A stretch of DNA of 64,000 nt from Deltaproteobacteria bacterium (lineage in GTDB: Bacteria > Desulfobacterota > Binatia > HRBIN30 > JACQVA1): NCBI GenBank assembly GCA_016178705.1, contig JACOST010000019.1, positions 1-64,000 on the forward strand, written 5' to 3'. A program made the position numbers and the translations under genes. A model generated the notes under the pieces. It was not told the origin of the DNA and did not search any database. It saw nothing but the letters and a program-made list of their open reading frames with translations. This document shows, piece by piece, positions 23,844-34,301 of this stretch. Positions within the stretch are counted from its first letter, which is position 1. The number at the start of each line of letters is the position of its first letter.

Positions 23844-24911
23844 CTAGATCTCGGCCGGAACTTGGTTGTATCGGCCTAGGCTCTCATAGATTGCTTGGGC
23901 GAGCGGGGCAGGCAGCACGGGAGGTTCTGGCCTGGTGGGAAGGATGAAGCCCCACTCGCCCACGATACCCGTTTCTCCAGAGGCTACTACTTTCCCATAG
24001 TGGGGAGAATAGTTTGTCAGAACCAATGCCGAGAGCGGTGCCGGGTTCTTGTCCACGAATTTCGCCACTGCGCCTGCAGTCTCTTGCCACCAGAGCTTCA
24101 GTTCAGGGACTGCATTGGGCACACCGGGAAGGTTCAGATCAAGGAAGACTAAGAACGGCAGGGTGAGCGTCCTCTTTCGAACGGCTCTCCGAATGAGATT
24201 TTGGATCGCTTCCGCACTCGGTCGGAACAGAAAGGTCCCTGATTCTGCCATGGCGCCTGGGCGTCGCCGACTCCTCGCCTCGACGGCGACGGTGATGCCA
24301 GTCCTTCGGCATGTAGCCAGAAATTCGCACGACGCAGCGCGGTGGCTGGGCTCAAGCCAAGACAGCCTGAAACCTGCCCGAGCCATCACAGCAGCGGCTG
24401 CAATCTCGTATCTCGCGCTCTGAAAGGTATCGTGCGCTAGTAGCCGAGACGTAAAGGAGTCGGGCAAGCTATCGGCTGCCTGCAGACAAAAAAGATCATA
24501 GGATAGTTGCAACAGTGCAGCTGGCTCACCAGATGCGTCGCACCTAAAGTTCTCGCCAGCAGCTTCGAAGATCCGCGTCCCAATTTCGGAGTTCCAACGC
24601 GCAACGGGATGTCGCATCATCGGGGACATGCCCATCTCGCGCTTCAGCCACTCGTGGCCAAATCGCTTGGACAACAGGAAAAACAGAAACTCGTGGAAGG
24701 TCCCGCGCTCGGGAGCCGCGTAGATATGTCTCCCGATGGGGTGCCAGCGGTAACCGTAGCGCTTGAAGCTGGGGATCACACGGAGGTGCGGTTCAGCGAC
24801 GCTTGATTGTGCGAGCAGTGCTTTCAGAACACGAGGTTCAGCCTGAAGCTGGGCAAGAGCCTGGCTCGTAGTCATGGGCATCTCGTGAGAGCTCTCCGAG
24901 AGTACACGCAC
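23844..24911 (-). CDS. Orphan protein with a possible PD-(D/E)XK nuclease-like core
   Basis: A 355-residue protein I do not recognise. The middle third (about residues 165-220) has SARYEIAAAAVMARAGFRLS, then CEFLATC, then ITVAVEARSRRRPG, reminiscent of the E...D/E...E-x-K/R order in restriction-like nucleases. The N-terminal part is helical with aromatic and basic residues. Codon use is less GC3-biased than in neighbouring housekeeping genes, hinting at an acquired gene. Two ATGs (24911 and 24881) are possible; neither has a strong Shine-Dalgarno. It sits between hflX and dnaE with no partner. Confidence 0.6.
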   Translation of the reverse strand: MRVLSESSHEMPMTTSQALAQLQAEPRVLKALLAQSSVAEPHLRVIPSFKRYGYRWHPIGRHIYAAPERGTFHEFLFFLLSKRFGHEWLKREMGMSPMMRHPVARWNSEIGTRIFEAAGENFRCDASGEPAALLQLSYDLFCLQAADSLPDSFTSRLLAHDTFQSARYEIAAAAVMARAGFRLSWLEPSHRAASCEFLATCRRTGITVAVEARSRRRPGAMAESGTFLFRPSAEAIQNLIRRAVRKRTLTLPFLVFLDLNLPGVPNAVPELKLWWQETAGAVAKFVDKNPAPLSALVLTNYSPHYGKVVASGETGIVGEWGFILPTRPEPPVLPAPLAQAIYESLGRYNQVPAEI

Positions 24912-24946
24912 GCGTCAGCGATGAAACCTACGGCTCTGCAACTTGC

Positions 24947-27900
24947 TCACAGAAACGACGTCACGCCGGTGCCCAACATGCGGTCGATCTCTTCGACCAA
25001 CCGGTCGCTGGGGGCGACGCGCAAAGCCGACGGCAGGGCGATCACCGTCTCGGTGCGATCGGGCAGCAGTAGATGCAAGAACGTCGGGACGCTGCCGCGA
25101 TGCTGCGTCAGCGTGTCCCGCAGTTTGTGCAAATGCGAATCGTCGATGCGATCGGCGAGCAGCGCGAAGTGGACCTGTTTCACGGCCTGCTCGCGCGCCG
25201 CCGTCAACGGCACGACTTCGTTGGCGATCAGTTGGCAGCGCTCTTCGCCGATGTCCAACGCGCCGTTCACGACGACGGGATCTTCGCCGTGAATCACCGC
25301 TTCGCACTTTTTGTAGGTCTCGGGCCACGCGATGACCTCGACGACGCCGGTCTTGTCTTCGAGATTGAAGGTCGCGTAGCGGTCGCCCTTCTTGCTGTTC
25401 TTCAACTTGAGCGAGTGAATCACACCGCCGACGCGCAGCTTGTCTTGATGATTGCGCCCGCGCAGGTCGGCGGTGCTAGCGTCGGTGAAGCGACGCAGAT
25501 CGCGGTCGTACTTGTCGAGCGGATGCCCGGTGATGAAGAAACCGATGGTCTCGCGCTCGGCCTTCAACAGTTCCTTCTGCGGCCACTCTGGCAAATCGGG
25601 CAGTGCGGGCGGCGGACTGATCGTGGCCGAGGCGGCACCGAACAATCCCATTTGATTGACGTTCTCCGGTCGGTTGCCCTGCGCCGCCCAGCGCAGGATC
25701 AGATCGAGCCCTTCGATCATGCGGCGGCGCGCCACGCCGCAGAACTCGAAGGCGCCGCACTTGATCAGGCTCTCGACCACACGCTTGTTGACCTGCTGCG
25801 ACTGCACGCGCGTCGCGAAGTCGCCAAGATCGGTGAACGGCCCCGCCGCGCGGGCTTCGACGATCGCCTCGATTGCCTTCGCGCCCACGCCGCGCACCGC
25901 ACCGAGGCCGAAGCGCAGCGCGCGTTTGCCGTCGGCACCCGTCACCACTGTGAAATCCGCGTGGCTCTCGTTCACATCGGGCGGCAGGATCTGGATCTTG
26001 CGCTCGCGGCACTCGGCGATGTTTTTGTAGGTCTTGTCGGTGTCGTCCATCTCGAGTGTCATCAACCCGGCAAGGAATTCCTCCGGGTAGTGCGCCTTGA
26101 GATAGGCGGTCTGGTACGAGATCAGCGCATACGCCGCCGAGTGCGACTTGTTGAAGCCGTACGCGGCAAAGGTTTCCATCTGATCGAAAATCTCGCCCGA
26201 CTGCCTCTCCGCGATCCCTTGCCTGAGCGCGCCGGCGATGAAGCGCTGGCGCTCCTTCCGCATCTTCTCGGGATCCTTCTTGCCCATCGCGCGGCGCAAG
26301 TTGTCGGCGTCGCCGAGCGAGTAGCCTGCCAGCACTTGCGCGATCTGCATCACTTGTTCCTGATAGACGATGACGCCGTAGGTATCCTTGAGCACGGGCT
26401 TGAGCTTGGGATGCAGGTAGTGCACCTCCTCCTTGCCGTGCTTGCGCTTAATGAATTGATCGACCATGCCGCTGTCGAGCGGACCAGGCCGGAACAGCGC
26501 CAGCACGGCGATGATCTCTTCGAAGTTCGACGGCCGCAATTGGGTGACCAAGTTGCGCATGCCGCCCGATTCCATTTGGAAGATACCGACCGTGTCACCC
26601 TTGGCGATCAGCTTGTACGTCGCCTTGTCGGTGAATGGCAGGGTGGCGAGATCGATGTTCACCTCGCGCCCCTTGCGGATGCGCTCGACAACCTTGGCAA
26701 GCAGCGTCAGCGTTTTCAGGCCGAGGAAATCGAACTTGATTAACCCGATCGCGTCGACTTCCTCCCAGCCGAACTGGGTCATGACGTTGCCATCCTTGTC
26801 CTTGAACAGGGGCAGCATCTCGACCAACGGCCGATCGGCGATGACGATGCCGGCGGCGTGCTTCGACGAATGGCGCAGCAGACCTTCGAGCTTGAGCGCA
26901 TGTTCGAACAGTTGACGCTCACGATCGCCGGCTTCGCGCACTGCCTTGAGGCGCGGCTCCATTTCGAGCGCCTGCGCCAGCGGGAAATCCTTGCCCTGCT
27001 TGGCTGCGGGATACAGTTTCGCGATCTTGTCGGTCTCGTTGAAGTTGAAACCGAGCACGCGGCCGACGTCTTTGATCGCCGCTTTTCCCTTCAAAGTTCC
27101 AAACGTGATGATCTGCGCGACGCGATCGTCGCCGTACTTCTCGCGCACGTAGCGAATCACTTCGTCGCGCCGCTCGAAACAGAAGTCCATGTCGATATCT
27201 GGCATCGACTTGCGTTCGGGGTTGAGGAAGCGCTCGAAGAGCAAATTGTACGGCAACGGATCGAGATCGGTGATGCGCAGCGCGTACGCCACCAGACTGC
27301 CCGCGGCCGAGCCGCGGCCGGGTCCGACCGGGATGCCGGCGCCTTTGGCGAAGTTGGTGAAGTCGGCGACGATGAGCAGGTAGCCGGCGAAACCCATCTT
27401 CTGGATGACGCCGATCTCCAGCGCCAGCCGGTCGCGATAGGTGACCTCGCGCTCCGCCGACCAATCGGGTTGCGTGCGCAGGGAATCTAACCGCGCGTCG
27501 AGCCCGCGCCCGGCTTCGCGTTCGAGATGCGCGTCGAGCGTTTCGTTGTCGGGCGCGGTGAAGACCGGAAACTGATACTTGCCGAACGTCAGTTCGAGAT
27601 CGCAGCGGCGCGCGATGTCGACGCTGTTGGCGATCGCCTCTGGATACTGCGGAAACGCCGACGACATCTGTTCCGGCGTCTTGACGAACAACTGATCGGT
27701 CTCGAAGCGCCAGCGGGTTGGATCGTCGAGGGTCTTGCCGGTCTGGATGCACAGCAACACCTCGTGCGCGTGCGAGTCCTCGGGTTGGAGGTAGTGGCAA
27801 TCGTTGGTGGCGACCAGCGGCAAGCCCATCTCGTTGGCGAGGCGGATCAGTTCGACATTCGCGCGGTCCTGTTGCGGCAAGCGGTTGTCCTGGATCTCGA

Positions 27901-28426
27901 CGTAGTAGCGATCGTCGAAGATGCCGCGATACTCGTCGAGCGCTTGCCGCGCGCGATCCATCGAGCCGGCCGCGATCGCCTGATTCACTTCGCTGGCGAG
28001 ACAGCCCGACAGCGCGATCAACCCGCCGTTCAACTCACGCAGCAGCTCCTTGTCGATGCGCGGCTTGTAGTAGAAGCCTTCGGTGTAGCCGAGGGTCACC
28101 AGACGGCAGAGGTTGCGGTAACCCTCCTGGTTCATCGCCAAGAGGATGAGGTGATAGTTGCCGCCGCTCTCGTGATCGTCGCCGCGCACCGGACGTTTGT
28201 CGTGTCGGCTGCCGGGCGCGACGTACACCTCGCAGCCGAGGATCGGCTTCACGCCGGCATCGACCGCGGTCTTGTAGAATTCCACGGCGCCGAACATGTT
28301 GCCGTGATCGGTCATCGCCACCGCGGGCATCCCGGCCGCCTTCACTCGCGGGATCAGCGCCTCGATCTTGTTGGCGCCATCGAGCAGCGAATACTGCGTG
28401 TGCAGATGCAGATGAACGAAACTCAT
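24947..28426 (-). CDS. dnaE: DNA polymerase III subunit alpha
   Basis: Replicative polymerase, 1159 residues, normal for DnaE1. In order: PHP domain (MSFVHLHLHTQYSLLDGA with HLH metal motif, TDHGNMFG), polymerase core with the catalytic aspartates in PDIDMDF near residue 400, GPGRGSAAGSLVAYAL, KFDFLGLKTL, IVYQEQVMQIAQ, helix-hairpin-helix near FTDLGDFATRV, and a C-terminal OB fold (LRVGGVIHSLKLKNSKKGD). All key acidic residues are present. It stands alone, with a repeat-filled gap to guaA upstream. Confidence 0.97.
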   Translation of the reverse strand: MSFVHLHLHTQYSLLDGANKIEALIPRVKAAGMPAVAMTDHGNMFGAVEFYKTAVDAGVKPILGCEVYVAPGSRHDKRPVRGDDHESGGNYHLILLAMNQEGYRNLCRLVTLGYTEGFYYKPRIDKELLRELNGGLIALSGCLASEVNQAIAAGSMDRARQALDEYRGIFDDRYYVEIQDNRLPQQDRANVELIRLANEMGLPLVATNDCHYLQPEDSHAHEVLLCIQTGKTLDDPTRWRFETDQLFVKTPEQMSSAFPQYPEAIANSVDIARRCDLELTFGKYQFPVFTAPDNETLDAHLEREAGRGLDARLDSLRTQPDWSAEREVTYRDRLALEIGVIQKMGFAGYLLIVADFTNFAKGAGIPVGPGRGSAAGSLVAYALRITDLDPLPYNLLFERFLNPERKSMPDIDMDFCFERRDEVIRYVREKYGDDRVAQIITFGTLKGKAAIKDVGRVLGFNFNETDKIAKLYPAAKQGKDFPLAQALEMEPRLKAVREAGDRERQLFEHALKLEGLLRHSSKHAAGIVIADRPLVEMLPLFKDKDGNVMTQFGWEEVDAIGLIKFDFLGLKTLTLLAKVVERIRKGREVNIDLATLPFTDKATYKLIAKGDTVGIFQMESGGMRNLVTQLRPSNFEEIIAVLALFRPGPLDSGMVDQFIKRKHGKEEVHYLHPKLKPVLKDTYGVIVYQEQVMQIAQVLAGYSLGDADNLRRAMGKKDPEKMRKERQRFIAGALRQGIAERQSGEIFDQMETFAAYGFNKSHSAAYALISYQTAYLKAHYPEEFLAGLMTLEMDDTDKTYKNIAECRERKIQILPPDVNESHADFTVVTGADGKRALRFGLGAVRGVGAKAIEAIVEARAAGPFTDLGDFATRVQSQQVNKRVVESLIKCGAFEFCGVARRRMIEGLDLILRWAAQGNRPENVNQMGLFGAASATISPPPALPDLPEWPQKELLKAERETIGFFITGHPLDKYDRDLRRFTDASTADLRGRNHQDKLRVGGVIHSLKLKNSKKGDRYATFNLEDKTGVVEVIAWPETYKKCEAVIHGEDPVVVNGALDIGEERCQLIANEVVPLTAAREQAVKQVHFALLADRIDDSHLHKLRDTLTQHRGSVPTFLHLLLPDRTETVIALPSALRVAPSDRLVEEIDRMLGTGVTSFL

Positions 28427-28446
28427 ACCACCCCCTCAACAACCCT

Positions 28447-28553
28447 GCCCAATGCGGAATGCGGAATTCGGAATGCGGAATTTCGGAAATGCGCCGGAGA
28501 AAGGCCCAATCCGTTCCGCATTCCGCATTCGACACTCCACATTCCGCATTCGC
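28447..28553. repeat. Palindromic AATGCGGAAT spacer repeat, copy 1
   Basis: Iterated AATGCGGAATGCGGAATTCGG on the left and CATTCCGCATTCG words on the right, which are mutual inverses. A second array lies at 30090-30205, so the two flank guaA. Confidence 0.65.
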
Positions 28554-28554
28554 A

Positions 28555-30090
28555 TCACTCCCATTCGATCGTCGCTGGCGGCTTCGACGAGATATCGTAG
28601 ACCACGCGGTTGACGCCGCGCACTTCATTGATGACCCGGCTGGAGATGCGCGCCAGCAGATCGTACGGCAAGCGCGCCCAGTCGGCGGTCATCCCGTCGA
28701 CGCTGGTGACTGCTCGCAACGCGAGCACGTTCTCGTAGGTGCGCTCATCGCCCATCACACCGACCGTCTTCACCGGCAGCAGCACGCAGAACGATTGCCA
28801 AATCTGGTCGTACTGGCCGGCGGCTCGCACTTCTTCGTTCATGATCGCGTCGGCGTGCTGCAGCACCGCCACGCGGGCGGCGGTCACCTCGCCGATGATG
28901 CGAATCGCCAAGCCGGGGCCGGGAAACGGATGCCGGCCAACAATTTCGGTCGGCAGCCCGAGCAGCTTGCCCAGCTCGCGCACCTCGTCTTTGAACAGCT
29001 CGCGCAGCGGTTCGACCAACTCGAACTTCATCCGCTCGGGCAGCCCGCCGACATTGTGATGGCTCTTGATGGTCGCCGACGGTCCCTTGAAGGACACCGA
29101 CTCGATCACGTCGGGATACAGCGTCCCTTGCGCGAGGAAGCGCACGTCACGCAAATCGCGCGCCGCTTCCTCGAACACCTCGATGAACGTCGCGCCAATG
29201 ATGCGGCGCTTCTGCTCGGGATCTTCGATGCCCGCCAGCCGATCGAGAAATCGTGCCGACGCATCGATGCACTCGACACGGAAGTGAAAGCGATCGCGCA
29301 ACTGCGTCATGACCAATTTCGCCTCGTCGCGCCGCAGCACGCCATTGTCGACGAAGAGGCAGGTGAGCTGGTCGCCGATGGCGTGATGCAACAGCGCGGC
29401 GACGACGGTCGAGTCGACTCCGCCGCTCAGCCCGCAGACGACACCCGAGGTACCCACGCGCGCGCGGATGCGCGCGCTCTCGCGAGCGACGAAGTTGTCC
29501 ATCGTCCAGTCCGCGCGCGCATGACAAATCTTCAGGACGAAGTTTTCGAGAATTTTGCGGCCGTCGCGAGTGTGCACGACTTCGGGATGGAATTGCACGC
29601 CGAACAGCCGCCCATCGGCATCGCGGCAGGCGGCGATCGGCGAGTTGGCGCTGTGCGCGAGCGCGCGCCACCCCGCGGGCAAGCGCTCCATGCGATCGCC
29701 ATGACTCATCCACACGGGAGTGGTGCCGACATCGAGGCCAGCGAAGAGATCGCTGGTATCGTCGACGATCAAATCCGCGGGTCCGAACTCGCGCCGGTCC
29801 GTTGCCGCCACCAAGCCACCGCGCTGTTGCAGAAAAATGCCCATCCCGTAGCAAATGCCGAGCACCGGCACGCCGAGATCGAGCATGCGCGGATCCGAGA
29901 TCGGCGAGTCGGCGGCATACACGCTCGCCGGCCCGCCCGACAGAATGATGCCCTCCGGTCGCATCGCCTTGATGCGTTCGATCGACAACGAGAACGGGTG
30001 CAGCTCGCAGTAAACCTTCGCTTCGCGCACGCGCCGCGCGATCAGTTGCGTGTACTGGCCGCCAAAGTCGAGAATCAGAATCATGACCAA
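28555..30090 (-). CDS. guaA: GMP synthase (glutamine-hydrolysing)
   Basis: Converts XMP to GMP. 511 residues with both modules: the class I glutamine amidotransferase domain ([25 protein letters not shown] with the catalytic Cys, and FHPEV for the triad) and the ATP-pyrophosphatase domain with the PP-loop [13 protein letters not shown], then the C-terminal dimer domain ending in [13 protein letters not shown], the invariant GuaA end. It lies downstream of guaB on the same strand, separated by a repeat-filled 112-bp spacer. Confidence 0.96.
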   Translation of the reverse strand: MVMILILDFGGQYTQLIARRVREAKVYCELHPFSLSIERIKAMRPEGIILSGGPASVYAADSPISDPRMLDLGVPVLGICYGMGIFLQQRGGLVAATDRREFGPADLIVDDTSDLFAGLDVGTTPVWMSHGDRMERLPAGWRALAHSANSPIAACRDADGRLFGVQFHPEVVHTRDGRKILENFVLKICHARADWTMDNFVARESARIRARVGTSGVVCGLSGGVDSTVVAALLHHAIGDQLTCLFVDNGVLRRDEAKLVMTQLRDRFHFRVECIDASARFLDRLAGIEDPEQKRRIIGATFIEVFEEAARDLRDVRFLAQGTLYPDVIESVSFKGPSATIKSHHNVGGLPERMKFELVEPLRELFKDEVRELGKLLGLPTEIVGRHPFPGPGLAIRIIGEVTAARVAVLQHADAIMNEEVRAAGQYDQIWQSFCVLLPVKTVGVMGDERTYENVLALRAVTSVDGMTADWARLPYDLLARISSRVINEVRGVNRVVYDISSKPPATIEWE

Positions 30091-30202
30091 TGCGGAGTGC
30101 GGAGTGCGGAGTGCGGAATCACGATCCGCACCACCAGCCCCGCTATCCAGCCTCCTTCATTCCTCATTCCCCACTCCGCATTCCGCATTCCGAATTCCGC
30201 AT
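30090..30202. repeat. Palindromic AATGCGGA spacer repeat, copy 2
   Basis: GCGGAGTGCGGAGTGCGGA on the left and CATTCCGCATTCCGAATTCC on the right are inverted arrays in the guaB-guaA gap, the same family as 28447-28553. It may fold into a long hairpin between the two genes. Confidence 0.65.
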
Positions 30203-31675
30203 TCATTCCCTTCGATAGTTCGGCGCTTCCTTGGTGATGAACACGTCGTGAACGTGGCTCTCCTGCAACGACGCCTGCGTCACCTTCATAAAGCGGGCGT
30301 TGGCGTGCAAGTCGGCCATCGTCCGGCAGCCGCAATAGCCCATGCCGGCCTGCAGGCCGCCGACCATCTGATGGACGATGAACGACAGCGGACCTTTGTG
30401 CGGGACGCGGCCCTCGATTCCCTCCGGCACCAACTTGAGCTGCGACTCCTCGTCATCCTGCGCGTAGCGATTGCGACTGCCCTCGCGCTCGCGCATCGCT
30501 TCGAGCGAGCCCATGCCGCGGTAGAGTTTGTACGTGCGGCCTTGAAACAGGATCGTTTCGCCCGGGCTCTCTTCCGTGCCGGCGAACAAACTGCCGATCA
30601 TCACCGAGTGCGCGCCCGCGGCGAGCGCTTTGGTGACGTCGCCGGAAAATTTGATGCCGCCATCCGCGATCACCGGCACGCCATGATCGCGCGCGACCTT
30701 CACGCAATCGGCGACGGCGGTCAGTTGCGGAATGCCTACGCCAGAAACCACGCGCGTCGTACAGATCGACGCCGGCCCCATCCCGACTTTGATGCCGTCG
30801 GCACCGGCACGCGCGAGGGCGCGCGCGCCTTCGATTGTGGCGACGTTGCCGGCGACGACATCAACCTGCGGGAAGGCTTGCTTCAACTCCTGCAGCGTCT
30901 CGATCACGTTGGCGGAGTGGCCGTGCGCGGTGTCGATCACCAGCACGTCGGCACCGGCGCGCACGAGCTTCTCCGCGCGCACCATCCGATCATCGCCGGT
31001 GCCAATCGCGGCGCCGACGCGCAAGCGGCCGAGTGGGTCCTTGCAGGCGTTGGGAAACTGCGCCGCCTTCTGGATGTCCTTCACCGTCAGCAGGCCCGTG
31101 AGGCGGCCCTCGTCGTCGACGATGAGCAACTTCTCGATGCGGTTGGCGTGCAACAGCTCCTTCGCCTTCTCGGGATCGATGCCGACCTTGCCGGTGATGA
31201 GGTGGTCCTTGGTCATCACCTCGCTCACCTTGCGATCGAGCCGCTTCTCGAAGCGCAGATCGCGGTTGGTGAGGATGCCGACGAGACGACCGTCCTTGAC
31301 CACCGGGAGGCCGGAGATGTGATTGCGGTGCATGACCTCGAGCGCATCGGCAATACGTTGATCCGGGTGAACGGTGAGTGGATCGAGGACGATGCCGCTC
31401 TCCGACTTCTTCACCTTCTCGACTTCGCGCGCTTGATCGTCGGCCGCGAGATTGCGATGCACCACGCCGAGACCGCCTTCCTGCGCCATCGCAATCGCGG
31501 TGTGCGACTCGGTCACCGTGTCCATCGCCGCACTCACCAGCGGGATGTTGAGAGCGACGCGGCGCGAGAACAACGTGCTCACGTCGGCTTCGCGCGGCAG
31601 GAACGTCGACTCGCCAGGCACGAGCAGCACATCATCGAACGTCAGGCCTTCGGGCATGTCGTAGGTAAACATCAC
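30203..31675 (-). CDS. guaB: IMP dehydrogenase
   Basis: NAD-dependent oxidation of IMP to XMP, the committed step of guanine nucleotide synthesis. 490 residues. Seen: [13 protein letters not shown] start, two CBS domains inserted at about residues 95-205, the phosphate-site [20 protein letters not shown], and the catalytic loop [15 protein letters not shown] with the active-site Cys. It starts a guaB-guaA pair on the minus strand. The N-terminal motif order leaves no doubt against GMP reductase. Confidence 0.96.
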   Translation of the reverse strand: MMFTYDMPEGLTFDDVLLVPGESTFLPREADVSTLFSRRVALNIPLVSAAMDTVTESHTAIAMAQEGGLGVVHRNLAADDQAREVEKVKKSESGIVLDPLTVHPDQRIADALEVMHRNHISGLPVVKDGRLVGILTNRDLRFEKRLDRKVSEVMTKDHLITGKVGIDPEKAKELLHANRIEKLLIVDDEGRLTGLLTVKDIQKAAQFPNACKDPLGRLRVGAAIGTGDDRMVRAEKLVRAGADVLVIDTAHGHSANVIETLQELKQAFPQVDVVAGNVATIEGARALARAGADGIKVGMGPASICTTRVVSGVGIPQLTAVADCVKVARDHGVPVIADGGIKFSGDVTKALAAGAHSVMIGSLFAGTEESPGETILFQGRTYKLYRGMGSLEAMREREGSRNRYAQDDEESQLKLVPEGIEGRVPHKGPLSFIVHQMVGGLQAGMGYCGCRTMADLHANARFMKVTQASLQESHVHDVFITKEAPNYRRE

Positions 31676-31849
31676 GACCTCCGAGTCAGCGCACCGGTGC
31701 GCTCGCTGCAGAGCGCGCCGCCGGTTTTCGCGAGTTGAATTTGAGATTGGAGGGAACCATGTGGTCTCGTATCAAAACCCTAGGGGTGTGACAAGCCCCA
31801 AGTGGCAACCACCATATCTTGTGGTAGGAGCGGCTTTGCGGGGAAGTCG

Positions 31850-31981
31850 CCCCTCGATACGCCGCCCTTCGATACGAAGCCTGCGGTTTCTACTTGTCCC
31901 GCTACTCGGGGAAATGGTTGCCTTCAGAGGGGCCCCCGAAGCCGTTTGCCCGAGTGCGAGCGGAGCGAGCGTATCGAGGGC
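31850..31981 (+). repeat. CCCCTCGATACG dispersed element, copy b
   Basis: A 132-bp element, start CCCCTCGATACGCCGCCC, then GCGGTTTCTACTTG and GCTACTCGGGGAAATGG, and end GAGCGAGCGTATCGAGGG, the inverse of the start. It sits in the divergent guaB / carbonic anhydrase gap (31676-32080), which holds no other feature I can support apart from presumed promoters. Confidence 0.75.
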
Positions 31982-32080
31982 CGAGGCCCCGTCGGATTCC
32001 GCGCCACGGCCCACGAGGCCTCACTGCGGGCATCCCAATGAACCTTTCCGCCCCAGCGTTGGGTTTGCTATGCACCGGCG

Positions 32081-32596
32081 GTGCTCTACCCGTTCAACGG
32101 CAAACGTCCGCAGTTGCACGCCAGCGTGTACGTCCACGCCAGCGCTCAGATCATCGGCGACGTCGTCATCGCCGCCGACTCCAGCGTGTGGCCAAACGTC
32201 GTCGTGCGCGGTGACGTCGGTCCGATTCGCATCGGCGCGCGGAGCAACATCCAAGACAACTCGACGGTGCATGTCACTCGCGACCGCTTCGGCACCATCA
32301 TCGGCGACGACGTGACCGCCGGACACAACGTGACCCTGCACGGCTGTACGATCGGCAACTTGTGCCTGATCGGCATCGGAGCGATCGTCCTCGATGGCGT
32401 CGAAGTCGGTGACGAGTGTCTCGTCGGTGCCGGCGCGTTGCTGACGCCGGGCACCAAGATCCCGCCGCGACAGTTGGTGCTCGGGAGTCCGGCCAAGATC
32501 GTCCGCCCGTTGCACGACGACGAACTCGCGCATCTCCGGCAATCGGCACAGAACTACCTGGAACACGCGCGCGCCTATCGCGCGCAGGGAGTCTGA
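32081..32596 (+). CDS. Gamma-class carbonic anhydrase-like protein
   Basis: A 171-residue left-handed beta-helix hexapeptide-repeat protein. Repeats such as IIGDVVIAADSSVWPNVVVRGDVGPIRIG and IQDNSTVHV lead to the zinc histidines in TVHVT, TAGHNVTLHGC (AGH and LHG). This is the pattern of the gamma-CA/PaaY/YrdA group. It has a GTG start, the only in-frame choice before the first repeat. Some PaaY-type members act as thioesterases instead, so carbonic anhydrase activity is likely but not certain. Confidence 0.87.
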   Translation: MLYPFNGKRPQLHASVYVHASAQIIGDVVIAADSSVWPNVVVRGDVGPIRIGARSNIQDNSTVHVTRDRFGTIIGDDVTAGHNVTLHGCTIGNLCLIGIGAIVLDGVEVGDECLVGAGALLTPGTKIPPRQLVLGSPAKIVRPLHDDELAHLRQSAQNYLEHARAYRAQGV

Positions 32597-32624
32597 TTCT
32601 GCTTCACCCCAACCGAGGAGAGAC

Positions 32625-32758
32625 AACCGCCGATGAACGCAGATGCGGAATTCGACGCGACTCATCGCTTGATCACCAAATGCATTTCGATGAGGCTCAT
32701 CGATTTCTCCGCTCTCGCAGAAGCTCTGATCGGCGAGCATCGGCGTCTATCGGCGGTT
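32625..32758. repeat. Palindromic AACCGCCGATGAACGC ... CTATCGGCGGTT repeat
   Basis: The left end AACCGCCGATGAACGCAGAT and the right end CGGCGTCTATCGGCGGTT are inverted. It occupies most of the gap between the carbonic anhydrase and the convergent der gene. Confidence 0.6.
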
Positions 32759-32780
32759 CCGTTCGATTTTCCCTCTGCGC

Positions 32781-34229
32781 TTACCGTCCGCGCCGTGACC
32801 CGCGCGGACGGGCAGGCTGCTTACGTTTGCCGGTGGATGCCGGACGCACGCGATCGGCATCGCGGGGACGCGAACGAAAGCGCAACTGCAGCGGCGTGCC
32901 ATGGAGCTGAAAGGCCGCACAAAACTGATTGCGTAGGTAGCGTTCGTACACCGACGGCACCGCCTCCGCCGTACCGGTGAAGACCGTGATCGCAGGCGGC
33001 GCGCTGCCGGTTTGCGTGGCGTAGTAGAAGACCGGCCGCTTGCCCTGCACACTCGGCGGCGCTTGCGCGGCGATGGCCTCCTTCAACACCTGATTCACCC
33101 GTGCGGTCTGCATTTGCGCCTGGTGGCCGGCGGCCACAGCTTCGATCGCCGGAACAATGCGGCTGATGCCCAACCCCGTCAGTGCGGACACGAACACGAT
33201 CGGCGCGTCGGCCAGCGATGGGTAGCGCCACGCCAGCGTCTCGCGATATTTCTTTTCGTCGCGCTCACTCCGCGACACCGCATCCCACTTGTTCACCACC
33301 AGCACCAAGGCGCGCCCCCGTTCCCATGCGTAGCCGGCGATGCGCGCGTCTTGCTCAGCCAACTCCGCGGTGCCGTCGAGCACGACCAGCGCGATTTCCG
33401 CGCGGTCGAGTGCCCGCAGCGCGCGCGCGGCACTGGCCCGTTCGATGCCCTCGTGAACCTTCGGGCGGCGCCGAATACCCGCGGTGTCGATCAGGACGTA
33501 AGGTCGCGCATTTAACATGACGGCCGAATCCACGGCGTCACGCGTTGTCCCTGGGATCGGCGACACGATGGCGCGCTCGTCGCCGACGAGCCGATTCAGC
33601 AACGACGACTTGCCGACGTTGGGACGGCCGACGATCGCCAGCGCCGTCGGCTTGTCATGCGGCCGCGCCGCTTCGGACTCCGCCGCCGGCAGCGCGGCAA
33701 ACACATCGTCCATCAACTCGCCGACGCCGCGGCCGTGCGCGGAGGAAATCGGATACACCCGCTCGACACCGAGACGGAAGAAGTCCACCGCGTCGTCATC
33801 GAGACTCACGGTGTCGAGCTTATTCACAGCGAAGAATACCGGCTTGGGAGACTGCCGCAGGCGCTGCACCAGCGCGCGATCCAGCGGCGTGAAACCGGCG
33901 CGACCGTCCAACAACACGATGATCGCATCGGCGTCGGCGCTGGCCCGGTCCGACTGCGCGCGCACTGCCGCCAGCAACGCATCACCATCGTGCGACTCGT
34001 CTTCAACCCCACCGGTATCAACCAAGCGGAACGGACGGCCGCCCCAATGCGCCAGCGCTTCGTTGCGATCGCGCGTCACCCCGGGGGTCGCATCGACCAC
34101 TGCGCGCGGAGCGTGGATCAGCCGATTGAACAACGTCGACTTGCCCGCGTTCGGGCGTCCAACGATCGCAACTAAAGGCGCATTCGGGGGCTGCCCGCGG
34201 CGCGTGTCACTGAATCTGTCGTGGGCCAT
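32781..34229 (-). CDS. der: Ribosome biogenesis GTPase Der (EngA)
   Basis: Double-GTPase needed for 50S subunit assembly. 482 residues. The first G domain has GRPNAGKST, DTGG, and NKLD; the second has GRPNVGKSS, DTAGIRR and NKWD; a KH-like C-terminal domain (PSVYERYLRNQFCAAFQLHGTPLQL) follows. The C-terminus is basic, as usual. It heads a minus-strand set, with a sugar transferase and era upstream in gene order. Confidence 0.96.
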   Translation of the reverse strand: MAHDRFSDTRRGQPPNAPLVAIVGRPNAGKSTLFNRLIHAPRAVVDATPGVTRDRNEALAHWGGRPFRLVDTGGVEDESHDGDALLAAVRAQSDRASADADAIIVLLDGRAGFTPLDRALVQRLRQSPKPVFFAVNKLDTVSLDDDAVDFFRLGVERVYPISSAHGRGVGELMDDVFAALPAAESEAARPHDKPTALAIVGRPNVGKSSLLNRLVGDERAIVSPIPGTTRDAVDSAVMLNARPYVLIDTAGIRRRPKVHEGIERASAARALRALDRAEIALVVLDGTAELAEQDARIAGYAWERGRALVLVVNKWDAVSRSERDEKKYRETLAWRYPSLADAPIVFVSALTGLGISRIVPAIEAVAAGHQAQMQTARVNQVLKEAIAAQAPPSVQGKRPVFYYATQTGSAPPAITVFTGTAEAVPSVYERYLRNQFCAAFQLHGTPLQLRFRSRPRDADRVRPASTGKRKQPARPRGSRRGR

Positions 34230-34301
34230 AGGTTGAATTACAGAACACCGCCGTCGCTCCGCCCCGCCGGCGAGCGCATCACTGCGCCACCGTCGCAGCC
34301 G

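Noticed and set aside
25073-26743. 556-residue plus-strand frame opposite dnaE
   Set aside because: Shadow of a fully motif-supported dnaE; composition rich in Arg, Gln, His, Leu with no domain.
28459-31738. Two long plus-strand frames opposite guaA and guaB
   Set aside because: Both run through AATGCGGA repeats and mirror secure genes; no conserved motif or start signal.
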